Below are positions 22,660 to 30,476 of a DNA stretch of 32,573 nt, piece by piece. Under the pieces are notes generated by a model, which did no database searches, was not told where the DNA came from, and saw only the letters and a list, made by a program, of their open reading frames with translations. The translations under genes were made by a program, and so were the position numbers. Origin of the DNA: Raoultibacter timonensis (GTDB lineage: Bacteria; Actinomycetota; Coriobacteriia; Coriobacteriales; Eggerthellaceae); assembly GCF_900240215.1 (NCBI RefSeq), contig NZ_LT964679.1:1092464-1125036 (forward strand), given 5' to 3'. Each line of letters begins with the position of its first letter. Positions within the stretch are counted from its first letter, which is position 1.

Positions 22660-24891
22660 CTATCCTCCCTTTACTTCGTCAAAACCTCTGAACGCAAGCC
22701 TGACTTCACGCCCGAACGCACGATAGCGATCAGATTCGAGGGCCGCGTCCTCGGCGAGCATCGCGCGGGCGTCCGCATGGGCCGCTTCGATTATCTTGCC
22801 GTCGCGCACGACGTTCACGAGCTTGAGCATCGAAGCGCCGTGCTGGCGGTTTCCGAGGATGTCGCCCTCGCGGCGCAGCGACAGATCGTAGCTCGCGAGC
22901 TCGAACCCGTCCTCGGTCTTCTCCATGGCCGCAAGGCGCTCGAGGGCGGACGGCGCCTTCGATCCCGAAACAAGGAACACCTCGCCGGGCTCTGTGCCGC
23001 GCCCGACGCGTCCCCGCAGCTGATGAAGCTGCGAGAGGCCGAACCGTTCGGCGTCTTCGATGATCATCACCGTTGCGTTGGGAACGTCCACGCCGACCTC
23101 GATCACGGTCGTCGCCACAAGCACCTGGCTTATCCCCGCCCGAAACCGATCCATGACCTCCTGCTTTTCCGCACCGCTCATCTTTCCGTGCAAAAGGTCA
23201 ACCCTATAGCTCGAAAAGGTCTTTTCCTGAAGGAAAGCCGCCTCCTGGATAGCCGCCTTCGCATCGTCTTCGATATCGGACTCGTCCTCGATGCTGATGA
23301 CGGCGTACTCGTATTCGTCGGACTCGAGGTCGTTTTCGCGCTTCGCCTTCCGTTCGGCCTCGGAATTCGGATGGGGCTTTCCCACAAGGGGACAGACAAC
23401 GTAGACCTGATGCCCCTCGGCGAGCGCGGCGAGCGCGGCGTCGTAGGCGCGGCCCCTCTCGCTTTTCGCGTAGACCTTCGTCGTGTTCCCCGCGCTATTG
23501 AGCGGCCTGTTCTTTATGTAGGACAACGTGAGGTTGCCGTACAGCGCGAGCGCGAGCGTACGCGGAATGGGCGTCGCCGTCATATAGAGGGCATCGGGCG
23601 CTTCGCCCTTGGCAAGCAGCGCCGCACGTTGGTCGACCCCGAAGCGCTGCTGCTCGTCGATGACCACGAACGTAAGGTTGCGAAACCGCACATCGTCTTC
23701 TAGCAGCGCATGGGTGCCGAACAGGACGTCTACCGTTCCGCCTGCAACCCGTTCGATGACGGCCTCGCGCTCGGCCGGCGCAGTCGAGCCCGTCAGCACC
23801 TCCCAGGTGATGCCCGCAGCATCGAGCAGCGGACCGAGCTTGCCGGCGTATTGGCGGGCAAGAACCTCGGTGGGTGCCATCATGGCCGCTTGCGTACCCG
23901 TATCGGCAACCGCCGCCAGCCCGAACGAAGCGACAACGGTCTTGCCGGTGCCGACATCGCCGAGCAGCATGTGGTTAGCCGCCTGATCGGCCGCCATCGC
24001 ACGCAGAATGTCGTCGCGGGCCGAAGCCTGCTCGTCGGTGAGCGTGAACGGAAGATTCTGCTCGAGCGCCCTCATATGGGAGCCGTCCGTCGCGTGCGCC
24101 GTCACCGGCTTGCCTGCGCTGCGCCTCGTTTCGTCCATCATGAGGTGAAGCTCGAGCATCAGCACCTCTTCGTATACGAGGCGGCGCCGCGCCATCGCCA
24201 CCTCGTCCATCGATACGGGGAAATGAATCGACGAAAGGGCGCTCATCCTGCTCGGAAGGCGGTACTTCGCTCTCAGATCGACGGGCAGCGGGTCAAACGC
24301 CCCGCGGCACAGAGAAAGCGCGTTGCCCACCAGCCTGCGCATCCAGGCAGTCGATATCCTCTCGGTCGCAGGATGGACGGCGATGATGCGCCCATGGCGC
24401 TCGTCGAACGAATCGTCCGCTTCCTCGATGAAGGGATTGGTCATGCGCTTGAACCCGTAATTGAATTCGAGCTTTCCCGAAACGGCGAGCCGATCGCCTT
24501 TCTTGACCTGGTCCATAAGCCACGGCTGACGGAAGCAGGTGATCATGAGCACACCCGACCGATCGGTCAGCGCGATCTCGACGAGCGAAAAGCGCGGTTT
24601 GGGTTTTTTGAGCTTGATCTCGTGCACGGTGCCCGCAATCGTAACCATTTCGCCGATCTGCGCATGGGCCACGTCTTCGATGCGCGACATATCGATGTAG
24701 CGGCGCGGGAAGTGCGTGAGCAGATCGCGCACGGTTCGCACGCCGAGCTTGGCGAGGGCGCTCGCCCGCACGGGGCTGACGAGCCGCACGCGGCTCACCG
24801 GCTCGTCGAAGGCCAAAGTAGCAGCAAGGCGGTCGGGGGTTCGCTCCCCCGCCGCCTTGCCATTGGATGCTGTTGTGGCTTGCGTGCTCAA
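22660..24891 (-). CDS. recG: ATP-dependent DNA helicase RecG
   Basis: A 743-residue superfamily 2 helicase that remodels stalled replication forks and Holliday junctions. The N-terminal wedge domain has an OB fold (about 80-160: IGEMVTIAGTV). The helicase core shows Walker A GDVGTGKTVV, the Walker B region DEQQRFGVDQ (a glutamine where many RecG proteins have histidine), TATPIPRTLALALYG, and QLRGRVGRGTEPG in motif VI. The open frame begins with a TTG at 24891, preceded by GCGAG, and no better start is visible. It lies after fakA and before rsmD, as in many Gram-positive genomes. Confidence 0.95.
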   Translation of the reverse strand: MSTQATTASNGKAAGERTPDRLAATLAFDEPVSRVRLVSPVRASALAKLGVRTVRDLLTHFPRRYIDMSRIEDVAHAQIGEMVTIAGTVHEIKLKKPKPRFSLVEIALTDRSGVLMITCFRQPWLMDQVKKGDRLAVSGKLEFNYGFKRMTNPFIEEADDSFDERHGRIIAVHPATERISTAWMRRLVGNALSLCRGAFDPLPVDLRAKYRLPSRMSALSSIHFPVSMDEVAMARRRLVYEEVLMLELHLMMDETRRSAGKPVTAHATDGSHMRALEQNLPFTLTDEQASARDDILRAMAADQAANHMLLGDVGTGKTVVASFGLAAVADTGTQAAMMAPTEVLARQYAGKLGPLLDAAGITWEVLTGSTAPAEREAVIERVAGGTVDVLFGTHALLEDDVRFRNLTFVVIDEQQRFGVDQRAALLAKGEAPDALYMTATPIPRTLALALYGNLTLSYIKNRPLNSAGNTTKVYAKSERGRAYDAALAALAEGHQVYVVCPLVGKPHPNSEAERKAKRENDLESDEYEYAVISIEDESDIEDDAKAAIQEAAFLQEKTFSSYRVDLLHGKMSGAEKQEVMDRFRAGISQVLVATTVIEVGVDVPNATVMIIEDAERFGLSQLHQLRGRVGRGTEPGEVFLVSGSKAPSALERLAAMEKTEDGFELASYDLSLRREGDILGNRQHGASMLKLVNVVRDGKIIEAAHADARAMLAEDAALESDRYRAFGREVRLAFRGFDEVKGG

Positions 24892-24912
24892 GCGACTCGC
24901 TTTCGGAAACGC

Positions 24913-26547
24913 CTACTCGACCGACATGACGATCGGATAGAGGGGCTGTTCGCCGCGGTGAGAATCGATCTCGAGATCCTCGTATGCGTCCTCGATGGCA
25001 CCGATGAGCTCCTCGAACGCATCGTCGGTCATGTCCTCGCCCGCAAGGATGGTGAGCGTATCGGCATCGCCTGCGCCCATCGCATCGAGCAGATCCATGA
25101 CCACCTGGGCAATCGAGCTGCCGACCGCTTCGATCGATCCGTCGGCTATTCCGATGGTGTCGCCTTCCTTGATCGGATTGTCGTGGGCGTCCTTCGCATC
25201 TTTGATGGCAACGGTCACCTCGCCCGTCTTCACATCCTCGTACGCCTCGGTCATCGACTCGACGTTCTCCTCGAGGCTCGCTTCCTCGTCGAACCCGAAC
25301 AGAGCCGAAAACGCCTGGGGTACGCTCGTGGTGGGCACGACCGCGCACGGCACGTCGGACAACCCCGCACAGCTCTGGGCGGCCATGATGATGTTCTTGT
25401 TGTTGGGAAGGATGATGACCGCATCGGCGTTCACCTTGTTGACCGCATCGAGCAGATCCTTTGTCGACGGGTTCATGGTCTGACCGCCCGAAACGACGAC
25501 GTCGACGCCCAGGCTTTCGAGTATCTTCGCGTTGCCCCTGCCCGGTGCCACCGCCACGAAACCGATCGGCTTATGCTCGGCTTCGGCTTCTTCGGCCTCA
25601 AGTCCCGCAGCGCGCGCTTCGCTTTGCAGCTGCATGTTATGGATGTGGACCTCCGAGATCTGACCGCGATCGAGGAAGTACTTGAGCACTTTATCGGGAG
25701 TGTTCGAGTGCACATGGACCTTGAACTTGGGGGCCTCGCCCACGCAGAGCTCGCAATCGCCCATCGTGGCAAGGAAATCGAGCGCCTCGTCCTTGTCGAG
25801 GCTGTCGGAATCGACGAGGAACTCGTTGCAGTAGCGGTACTGGGAGCCCTCCCAATCGTTAACCTGCTCGATCTCTACCCGAGGAACCGCGCCGCGCGCA
25901 AACGCAAGCTCGTCGACCATAGGCCCCTCTTTGCCGACGAGCGCGGAGGCGAATGCGTCGAAGAGGATCGCGAGGCCGAATCCGCCGGCGTCGACCACGC
26001 CGTTGTCCTTGAGGACGGGGAGCAGATCGGGCGTGCGCCGAACCGAGGCGTAGGCTTCCGAGACGATGAACTCGAGCGCTTCTTCCACGTCGAGCTTCTT
26101 CTTGCGCGCCTTCTTGGCAGCCAGGGCGCTGTCCTTGAGAACGGTGAGGATCGTTCCCTCGACCGGCTTGCGCACCGCTTGGAACGCCACTTCGGCAGAA
26201 TGGGAGAAAGCCGCATCGATGCTCTCGGTGGTGAGCTCGTCGTAGTCTGCGCTGCCCTCGCACAGACCGCGCAAAATTTGCGAGGTAATGACACCGGAGT
26301 TGCCGCGCGCGCCCATGAGCGCGCCGGTCGTGATTGCCTTGCGAATTTCCGCGCCGTGCGCTCCGATGGGGAGCTTGGCGATGTTGTCGACGACCATCTC
26401 GACCGTCAGCGACATGTTGGTGCCGGTGTCCCCGTCGGGTACGGGGAACACGTTCAGGCGATTGACCTCTTCTTTACGCTCGGCCAACGCCTTCGAGGCG
26501 ACCGCGATGGCGTTGAGAAGGTCGTTCGTTGTGTATGATTCTGGCAT
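24913..26547 (-). CDS. fakA: DAK1/DegV-like kinase, FakA/YloV family
   Basis: From the ATG at 26547 the protein has 544 residues, the family length. The N-terminal DhaL domain has RLNVFPVPDGDTGTNMSLT (30-48) with the Mg-ATP-binding aspartates D38 and D40. A middle domain (about 230-330) and a C-terminal DegV-like domain follow. FakA phosphorylates fatty acids bound by FakB, feeding exogenous fatty acids into phospholipid. The upstream gene encodes an Asp23/Gls24 protein (YloU), the standard neighbour. Further upstream in frame there is no family similarity. FakB is not in the window. Confidence 0.92.
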   Translation of the reverse strand: MPESYTTNDLLNAIAVASKALAERKEEVNRLNVFPVPDGDTGTNMSLTVEMVVDNIAKLPIGAHGAEIRKAITTGALMGARGNSGVITSQILRGLCEGSADYDELTTESIDAAFSHSAEVAFQAVRKPVEGTILTVLKDSALAAKKARKKKLDVEEALEFIVSEAYASVRRTPDLLPVLKDNGVVDAGGFGLAILFDAFASALVGKEGPMVDELAFARGAVPRVEIEQVNDWEGSQYRYCNEFLVDSDSLDKDEALDFLATMGDCELCVGEAPKFKVHVHSNTPDKVLKYFLDRGQISEVHIHNMQLQSEARAAGLEAEEAEAEHKPIGFVAVAPGRGNAKILESLGVDVVVSGGQTMNPSTKDLLDAVNKVNADAVIILPNNKNIIMAAQSCAGLSDVPCAVVPTTSVPQAFSALFGFDEEASLEENVESMTEAYEDVKTGEVTVAIKDAKDAHDNPIKEGDTIGIADGSIEAVGSSIAQVVMDLLDAMGAGDADTLTILAGEDMTDDAFEELIGAIEDAYEDLEIDSHRGEQPLYPIVMSVE

Positions 26548-26624
26548 CTTGAGTCTTACTCCTAGCTTGCAATCCGCACGCGATCCCACCCGGGCCGGGC
26601 GCGGTCTTCCATATACCGTACGGG

Positions 26625-26972
26625 CTACTTGCGAACCTTGATTCCCTGGACGTGAACGTCGACGCCGTCGAGCGGCACGCGCGCGTATTCGGTCAGAGCG
26701 AACGAGACCTGGTCGATAAGGTTCTGGGACACGGCGTTGATGTTGGTTCCGTACTCGATCACGACGTACAGATCGACGTGAACGCCCTTTTCGGTGGTCG
26801 TCACGATGACGCCGCGGCGCAGGCGCGACGCCGGCAGGATCTTCGCTATTCCGTCAGCGGCAGTGGGAGCCGCCATGCCGACGACGCCATAGCATTCGAG
26901 CGCAGCATTGCCGACGAGATCGGACAGAACGTCGTTGGCAACATGAAGGTTGCCCGGAATTGTCTGGGTCAT
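26625..26972 (-). CDS. Asp23/Gls24 family envelope stress protein (YloU-like)
   Basis: A 115-residue protein of the Asp23/Gls24 family: small cytosolic proteins linked to envelope or alkaline stress, or acting beside fatty-acid kinase. The core is VLSDLVGNAALECYGVVGMA in the first half and VHVDLYVVIEYGTNINAVSQ in the second, the usual amphipathic pattern. The gene lies 77 bases upstream of fakA and is divergent from rpmB, the arrangement rpmB-yloU-yloV known from Firmicutes. A palindrome sits between its putative promoter and its start (see separate entry). Confidence 0.9.
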   Translation of the reverse strand: MTQTIPGNLHVANDVLSDLVGNAALECYGVVGMAAPTAADGIAKILPASRLRRGVIVTTTEKGVHVDLYVVIEYGTNINAVSQNLIDQVSFALTEYARVPLDGVDVHVQGIKVRK

Positions 26973-27014
26973 GATGGTCCTTTCGCGAACAAGCTTGCTA
27001 TGGTAAACCTATGT

Positions 27015-27060
27015 GCTTAGACTAGCTAAGCAGTATAGCGCATGGGGCAGATGCTGTGCA
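27015..27060 (-). promoter_or_regulatory. Predicted promoter and operator-like palindrome of the asp23-fakA-recG unit
   Basis: On the minus strand TGCACA (27060-27055) is followed after 17 bases by TATACT (27037-27032), a plausible sigma-70-type promoter. Immediately downstream, where transcription would begin, is the inverted repeat GCTTAG-ACTAG-CTAAGC (27015-27031 on the plus strand; six-base arms and a five-base centre). Its position suggests an operator, though the bound factor is unknown. Confidence 0.4.
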
Positions 27061-27102
27061 GAATGCCTGATAACTCCACGGGCGATAATACACTAAAAAT
27101 TC

Positions 27103-27132
27103 TTGTATGCGCCGGATTTCCTGTGGTATAGT
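27103..27132 (+). promoter_or_regulatory. Predicted rpmB promoter
   Basis: TTGTAT (27103-27108), an 18-base spacer, and TATAGT (27127-27132) preceded by TGG, which makes an extended -10 element. It lies about 59 bases before the rpmB start, in an AT-rich stretch typical of a strong housekeeping promoter. Confidence 0.6.
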
Positions 27133-27190
27133 GTTTAGGCTTTTTTGTCATCAACGGTTTAATGCCGAAACGTACATGGAGTTGATTAAG

Positions 27191-27379
27191 ATGTCTAAGG
27201 TTTGTGAAATTTGCGGAAAAGCACCGGTCGCCGGGCGCAACGTCAGCCACTCGCATCGAGTGACCAATCGCACCTTCCGTCCGAACGTTCAGAAGGTCAC
27301 CGTCAAGATCGACGGAAAGGTCAAGCGCGCCAACGTATGCACCAAGTGCATGAAGGCCGGAAAGATCGAGCGCGCCTAA
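27191..27379 (+). CDS. rpmB: 50S ribosomal protein L28
   Basis: A 62-residue L28 from the ATG at 27191 (GGAG nine bases upstream); the longer open frame starting at 27107 begins upstream of the promoter's -10 element and is not real. Motifs [17 protein letters not shown] and [12 protein letters not shown] give two CxxC pairs, so this is a zinc-binding (C+) form. It is the only clear plus-strand gene here and diverges from asp23-fakA-recG. A strong terminator follows 25 bases after the stop. Confidence 0.97.
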   Translation: MSKVCEICGKAPVAGRNVSHSHRVTNRTFRPNVQKVTVKIDGKVKRANVCTKCMKAGKIERA

Positions 27380-27403
27380 AGCCTCCTTTTCGCTTGCCTC
27401 GAA

Positions 27404-27428
27404 AGCTCGCCTCGCGGCGGGCTTTTTT
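27404..27428 (+). terminator. Intrinsic terminator of rpmB
   Basis: AGCTCGCC (27404-27411), loop TCGC, GGCGGGCT (27416-27423) with one G-U pair, then a run of six T ending at 27428. It lies 25 bases after the rpmB stop. Confidence 0.85.
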
Positions 27429-27530
27429 GCGTTTGACCCGCCGTGCGCATCGGGCCGGGATCCGGTGCCCCGCGGCCCCGAACGGACGCATGCCCGCCGT
27501 AAGCATCGGGCCGCCGCACCCCCTCATCGT

Positions 27531-27689
27531 GGCAGAAAATGCAAGCAGTTCGTCGCGAGTAGCCGCTGGGCGAAGCGCGTACGGCTGATTCCGCTCGCAG
27601 CCACCGCGTGACCCCAGTTCAGCGAGTCGACACTGGCATCGCCCGCAGAAACGATAACGAATTGCGACGAATTGCTTCGTTTTTCTGCC
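27531..27689. repeat. Imperfect inverted repeat, about 159 bp, in the rpmB/RNase H-QueD convergent gap
   Basis: The 364-base gap between the convergent genes (27380-27743) holds no convincing gene. Bases 27531-27556 (begins GGCAGAAAA, ends TTCGTCGC) match the reverse complement of 27664-27689 at 22 of 26 positions. A weaker continuation pairs the region around 27565 (CTGGGCGA) with the region around 27640 (TCGCCCGCAG). No target-site duplication is evident. It could be a MITE-like or other small non-autonomous element, or a long hairpin that helps end transcription from both sides. Also here are the rpmB terminator and a seven-base stem, 27695-27722, near the end of the QueD fusion gene. Confidence 0.5.
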
Positions 27690-27694
27690 AGAAA

Positions 27695-27722
27695 CTTCGG
27701 GTTCGGATACATGAGCCCGAAG
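27695..27722 (-). terminator. Possible weak terminator after the RNase HI-QueD gene
   Basis: On the minus strand CTTCGGG and CCCGAAG form a seven-base stem with a 14-base loop, followed by TTTCT. It begins 22 bases after the stop of the fusion gene. The short T-run makes it a weak candidate. Confidence 0.3.
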
Positions 27723-27743
27723 CCTTTCGGGAGGGCTTGCGCC

Positions 27744-28820
27744 CTACGGGCGATACGCCACGCGGGCAGCAGGGCTCTCCCACACGGCGACCTCTTTGAG
27801 GGAAATCGGGGCGGGCAGCGTTTTCTCAAGCTCGTAGAAGATAACGCGCGCCATGTGCTCGGCGGTCGGATTGATGATGTCGAACGGAGCGACCTCGTTG
27901 ATGCAGCGATGGTCGAAGTTCTCGAGAACCGCATGCAGATCGCGCTTTATGTCTTTGAAGTCGTAGAGCATCCCCACGTCGTCGAGGTGCTGGCCTGCGA
28001 TGGTGACCTCGATATCCCAGGTATGCCCATGGAGGAAACGGCAGGGACCATCGTAGCCCGGAAGGGCGTGCGCCGCGTCGAAGTGATCCTTCACCGTCAG
28101 CTCGTAATGGCCGCCCGCATGTTCGTACGTTTCGCCCGTCAGCCGGCCGGGGCCGGAATAGGCGGGATTGTGCTCCATGGATGTCCCTTTCATCGGTTCG
28201 TTTTCGTGCAGCGCCGCCTGGCAGCGCTCGGCGCACGGTTCAGCTTGATCGCGGCTGCCGGCGGACGCCGTCCGGTCGGGGCCCTCGCCGTTCGATGTCC
28301 GGGCGTTCCATTCCGCAAACGACATCGCTTCGGTTTTTTCGGATCGCAGCGGTGCCGCGGCTCCGACGTCGAACAGGTTCGTCGGCGATTCTTCCCATGC
28401 CACGAGGTAGCTGCCCACCGGGCCGCGCGCATCCATGGTCTCGTTCGCAAGCGCGTCGGCGCGCTTGTTCTCCGTGCGGTACACATGCGCGATCGACGCT
28501 TTCGCGAACCGGGAGAACAGATCTTTCGCCCGCATGAACAAGGGCTTGAGATCCTCGCTCTTCACCTTGTACTGCCCGAGCATCTGCTTGACCATCAACT
28601 CGGAGTCGGCCCGCACCGTGATATCCGCAACGCCGGCGGCCAGCGCGTTTTCGAGGCCCCACACCAAAGCGGAGTACTCGGCGACGTTGTTCGTCGCCTT
28701 CGGCAGAAACCAGCCGCCCGAAGCGATCGGCGCGCCGTTTTCGTCAACGAGATCGAACCCGAAGCCCGCAATGCCGGGGTTTCCCCTGCTGCCGCCGTCG
28801 GTGTTGAGAAACGCCTTCAT
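27744..28820 (-). CDS. Ribonuclease HI-like domain fused to 6-carboxytetrahydropterin synthase (QueD)
   Basis: A 358-residue single open frame from the ATG at 28820. Residues 1-135 are RNase HI with all four acidic catalytic residues: D8 (TDGGSRGNPG), E48 (AEYSAL), D72 (RADSEL) and D122 (NKRADALAN). A hydrophilic linker of about 80 residues follows. Residues 215-358 are QueD, which makes 6-carboxytetrahydropterin for queuosine: zinc ligands H251 (HFDAAH), H264 and H266 (HGHTW), and catalytic C260. An internal ATG at 28178 (MEHNPAYSG) has AAAGGG six bases upstream, so a free 144-residue QueD may also be made. The start overlaps the zinc-ribbon gene stop by one base (TGATG). Related actinobacterial RNase HI proteins carry a phosphatase domain instead. 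Confidence 0.88.
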   Translation of the reverse strand: MKAFLNTDGGSRGNPGIAGFGFDLVDENGAPIASGGWFLPKATNNVAEYSALVWGLENALAAGVADITVRADSELMVKQMLGQYKVKSEDLKPLFMRAKDLFSRFAKASIAHVYRTENKRADALANETMDARGPVGSYLVAWEESPTNLFDVGAAAPLRSEKTEAMSFAEWNARTSNGEGPDRTASAGSRDQAEPCAERCQAALHENEPMKGTSMEHNPAYSGPGRLTGETYEHAGGHYELTVKDHFDAAHALPGYDGPCRFLHGHTWDIEVTIAGQHLDDVGMLYDFKDIKRDLHAVLENFDHRCINEVAPFDIINPTAEHMARVIFYELEKTLPAPISLKEVAVWESPAARVAYRP

Positions 28821-29542
28821 CACTCGCCCACCACCAGCATGCGCTTGCAGGCAGGACACGTGCTCAGGGGAGCTTCGGCCTGCACCTGCAGAAGCTTGCC
28901 CTCGGTAATGGTCGCTCGGCATACGCTGCACGACCCGTTCGCAAGCCGCGCTAACGCGATGCCGCCCGATTTGCGGGCTATCTTCTCGTACTCGGCAAGC
29001 AGCTCGGCGGGAAGCGATGCCGCGAGCTCCGAGCGCTGCTTTTCTGCTCCCGCGATACCGGCATTCAACCCGCCGCCCTCTTTCTGAAACGAAGAGACGT
29101 AGGCGTTTTCCTGGACGACGATCTTCTCGAGCGCTGCCGTGATCTGAGATTGAACCTTCTCTATCTGAGCAAGCTTCCCCCTCGCTTCGGCAAGGTCTTC
29201 CTCGAGGGTCTCTCGGCGCTTGGTAATGCCGCCCATGTCCTTCGTAAGCGCCTCGACGCTGCGGTAATCGCCGCGCGACTCCTCGATCTTCTCCTGGGTT
29301 TCGCGCTGGCGGCCCGCAAGGCGCTCGTCTTCGTCTTTGATCCGTGCGGCCGCAAGATCGGCTTCCTTCCTCATAGCCGCGATCTTCGCCTGCTTCTCCT
29401 CGACGGCCTGCTTCTTCTTGCGGATCTCGAGTATCTGAGCGCGCTGCGGCAGCTCGGCAAGCTTTTTCTTTGCCCTGATCAGTTCCATATCGATATGCTG
29501 CATGCTGAGCAGCGTGGCCAGATCTTTCGTGTCTGCCTTCAT
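28820..29542 (-). CDS. C4-type zinc-ribbon, coiled-coil protein (CT398/DUF164 family)
   Basis: A 240-residue protein starting at the ATG at 29542, with GGAAG six bases upstream. Most of it (about residues 15-180) is a charged coiled-coil hairpin rich in Lys, Glu, Ala and Gln. The C-terminus has a four-cysteine zinc ribbon: C205/C208 (GSCSVC) and C229/C232 (STCPAC). Homologues are commonly encoded beside Nif3-like and RNase H genes in actinobacteria, as here. Its function is not known; roles in nucleic-acid or secretion-related assembly have been suggested for relatives. Confidence 0.85.
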   Translation of the reverse strand: MKADTKDLATLLSMQHIDMELIRAKKKLAELPQRAQILEIRKKKQAVEEKQAKIAAMRKEADLAAARIKDEDERLAGRQRETQEKIEESRGDYRSVEALTKDMGGITKRRETLEEDLAEARGKLAQIEKVQSQITAALEKIVVQENAYVSSFQKEGGGLNAGIAGAEKQRSELAASLPAELLAEYEKIARKSGGIALARLANGSCSVCRATITEGKLLQVQAEAPLSTCPACKRMLVVGE

Positions 29543-29552
29543 AGGCTCTTCC

Positions 29553-30449
29553 TTACATCCTGGTCGTTTCGGGATACATCCAATTCGCGCTCTGATCGAG
29601 TACGGCCATCCTCTCCTTCGGCACTCCCGCCGCCTCCACCGCAGCGGCCAACACCGCCACAAGGGGCATCTCGCTCGTGTCGTGCCCCAGGTCGATCACC
29701 GCGAGACCCGCCTGTGATGCTGCGAGCGCATCATGGTATTTTACCTCACCTGCCACCAGACAATCGGCTCCCGTTTCAAGACAGGCGCGCGAAAGATCGG
29801 CCGCACTGCCGGTACAGGTGACCACCGTCGAAAGCTCTTGGGAGAAATCGCCCCACACGCGCGGCTGCCTGCCGAACACCGACGTGCAACGCGCAGCGAG
29901 CTGCCCGAGCGTGAGCGGCGCATCGGCTGCGCGAACCGTGCAGAGCTGCCCGTATCCCTTCCGCTTGCTCGCCTCGAGCGGCTGGACGATGCCCTTGAGC
30001 ATGAGGTTGAGCATGCCTGGCAGCGCGCGGGCAGCGTCCTGGCTCACATCGAGCGCCGTATGAAACGACATGACGGCAACGCCGCTCTCGACGGCGGCCC
30101 ACACGACCGCCCCATCGACGAGGGCACTCGAGGGAGCAGGCCGAAACGTTGCAGGAGCCTCGAGGAATACGGGATGGTGGGTGACGAGCACGTTGGCTTT
30201 GAGGCTCGCTGCCTCCTTCACCGCCTCGACGGTCGGATCGAGCGCGATCGCGACGTTCTCGATCGGACGGGTCGGATCGCCGACGGTAAGCCCCGTCCTA
30301 TCCCATGCTTCCGCATCGGCGGCGGGGTACTTCTTGAGCAGCGCCCGCTCGAGACCTCCTACGGTCATGACGAACGCCTGTTTCGACAGCGTTCCCGACG
30401 CCCGCTGCGCAAGTCCGTTCTTCGTCTTTTCCTTTCGAGCTGAAACCAT
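29553..30449 (-). CDS. Nif3-like dinuclear metal centre protein (DUF34)
   Basis: A 298-residue DUF34/NIF3 protein. Metal-binding motifs visible are VTHHPVFL (two adjacent His) in the first third, SFHTALDV near 130, and GEVKYHDA plus DLGHDTSE near the end, together the expected di-metal ligand set. Family members are often annotated as GTP cyclohydrolase I type 2, but their true activity is unsettled. The ATG at 30449 has GAGG six bases upstream. It is ten bases upstream of the zinc-ribbon gene and 27 bases after a PHP-family gene, within one operon. Confidence 0.88.
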   Translation of the reverse strand: MVSARKEKTKNGLAQRASGTLSKQAFVMTVGGLERALLKKYPAADAEAWDRTGLTVGDPTRPIENVAIALDPTVEAVKEAASLKANVLVTHHPVFLEAPATFRPAPSSALVDGAVVWAAVESGVAVMSFHTALDVSQDAARALPGMLNLMLKGIVQPLEASKRKGYGQLCTVRAADAPLTLGQLAARCTSVFGRQPRVWGDFSQELSTVVTCTGSAADLSRACLETGADCLVAGEVKYHDALAASQAGLAVIDLGHDTSEMPLVAVLAAAVEAAGVPKERMAVLDQSANWMYPETTRM

Positions 30450-30476
30450 GGCAACCTCTTTTCCTCGACGTGCGGT

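Noticed and set aside
23710-26538. Plus-strand open frame of 942 codons
   Set aside because: It lies antisense to recG and fakA, whose motifs are unmistakable. Its Arg/His/Gly/Asp-rich translation has no recognisable domain and is what GC-rich codon use on the opposite strand produces.
27107-27190. Extended N-terminus of L28
   Set aside because: The additional 28 codons begin upstream of the predicted -10 element, and L28 similarity begins at the ATG at 27191 with a good ribosome-binding site.
27524-27934. Minus-strand frame of 136 codons crossing the end of the QueD gene
   Set aside because: Its first part is an out-of-frame shadow of QueD and its last part is translated from the inverted repeat in the gap. 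A shorter start at MYPNPKFLAEK has no convincing ribosome-binding site.
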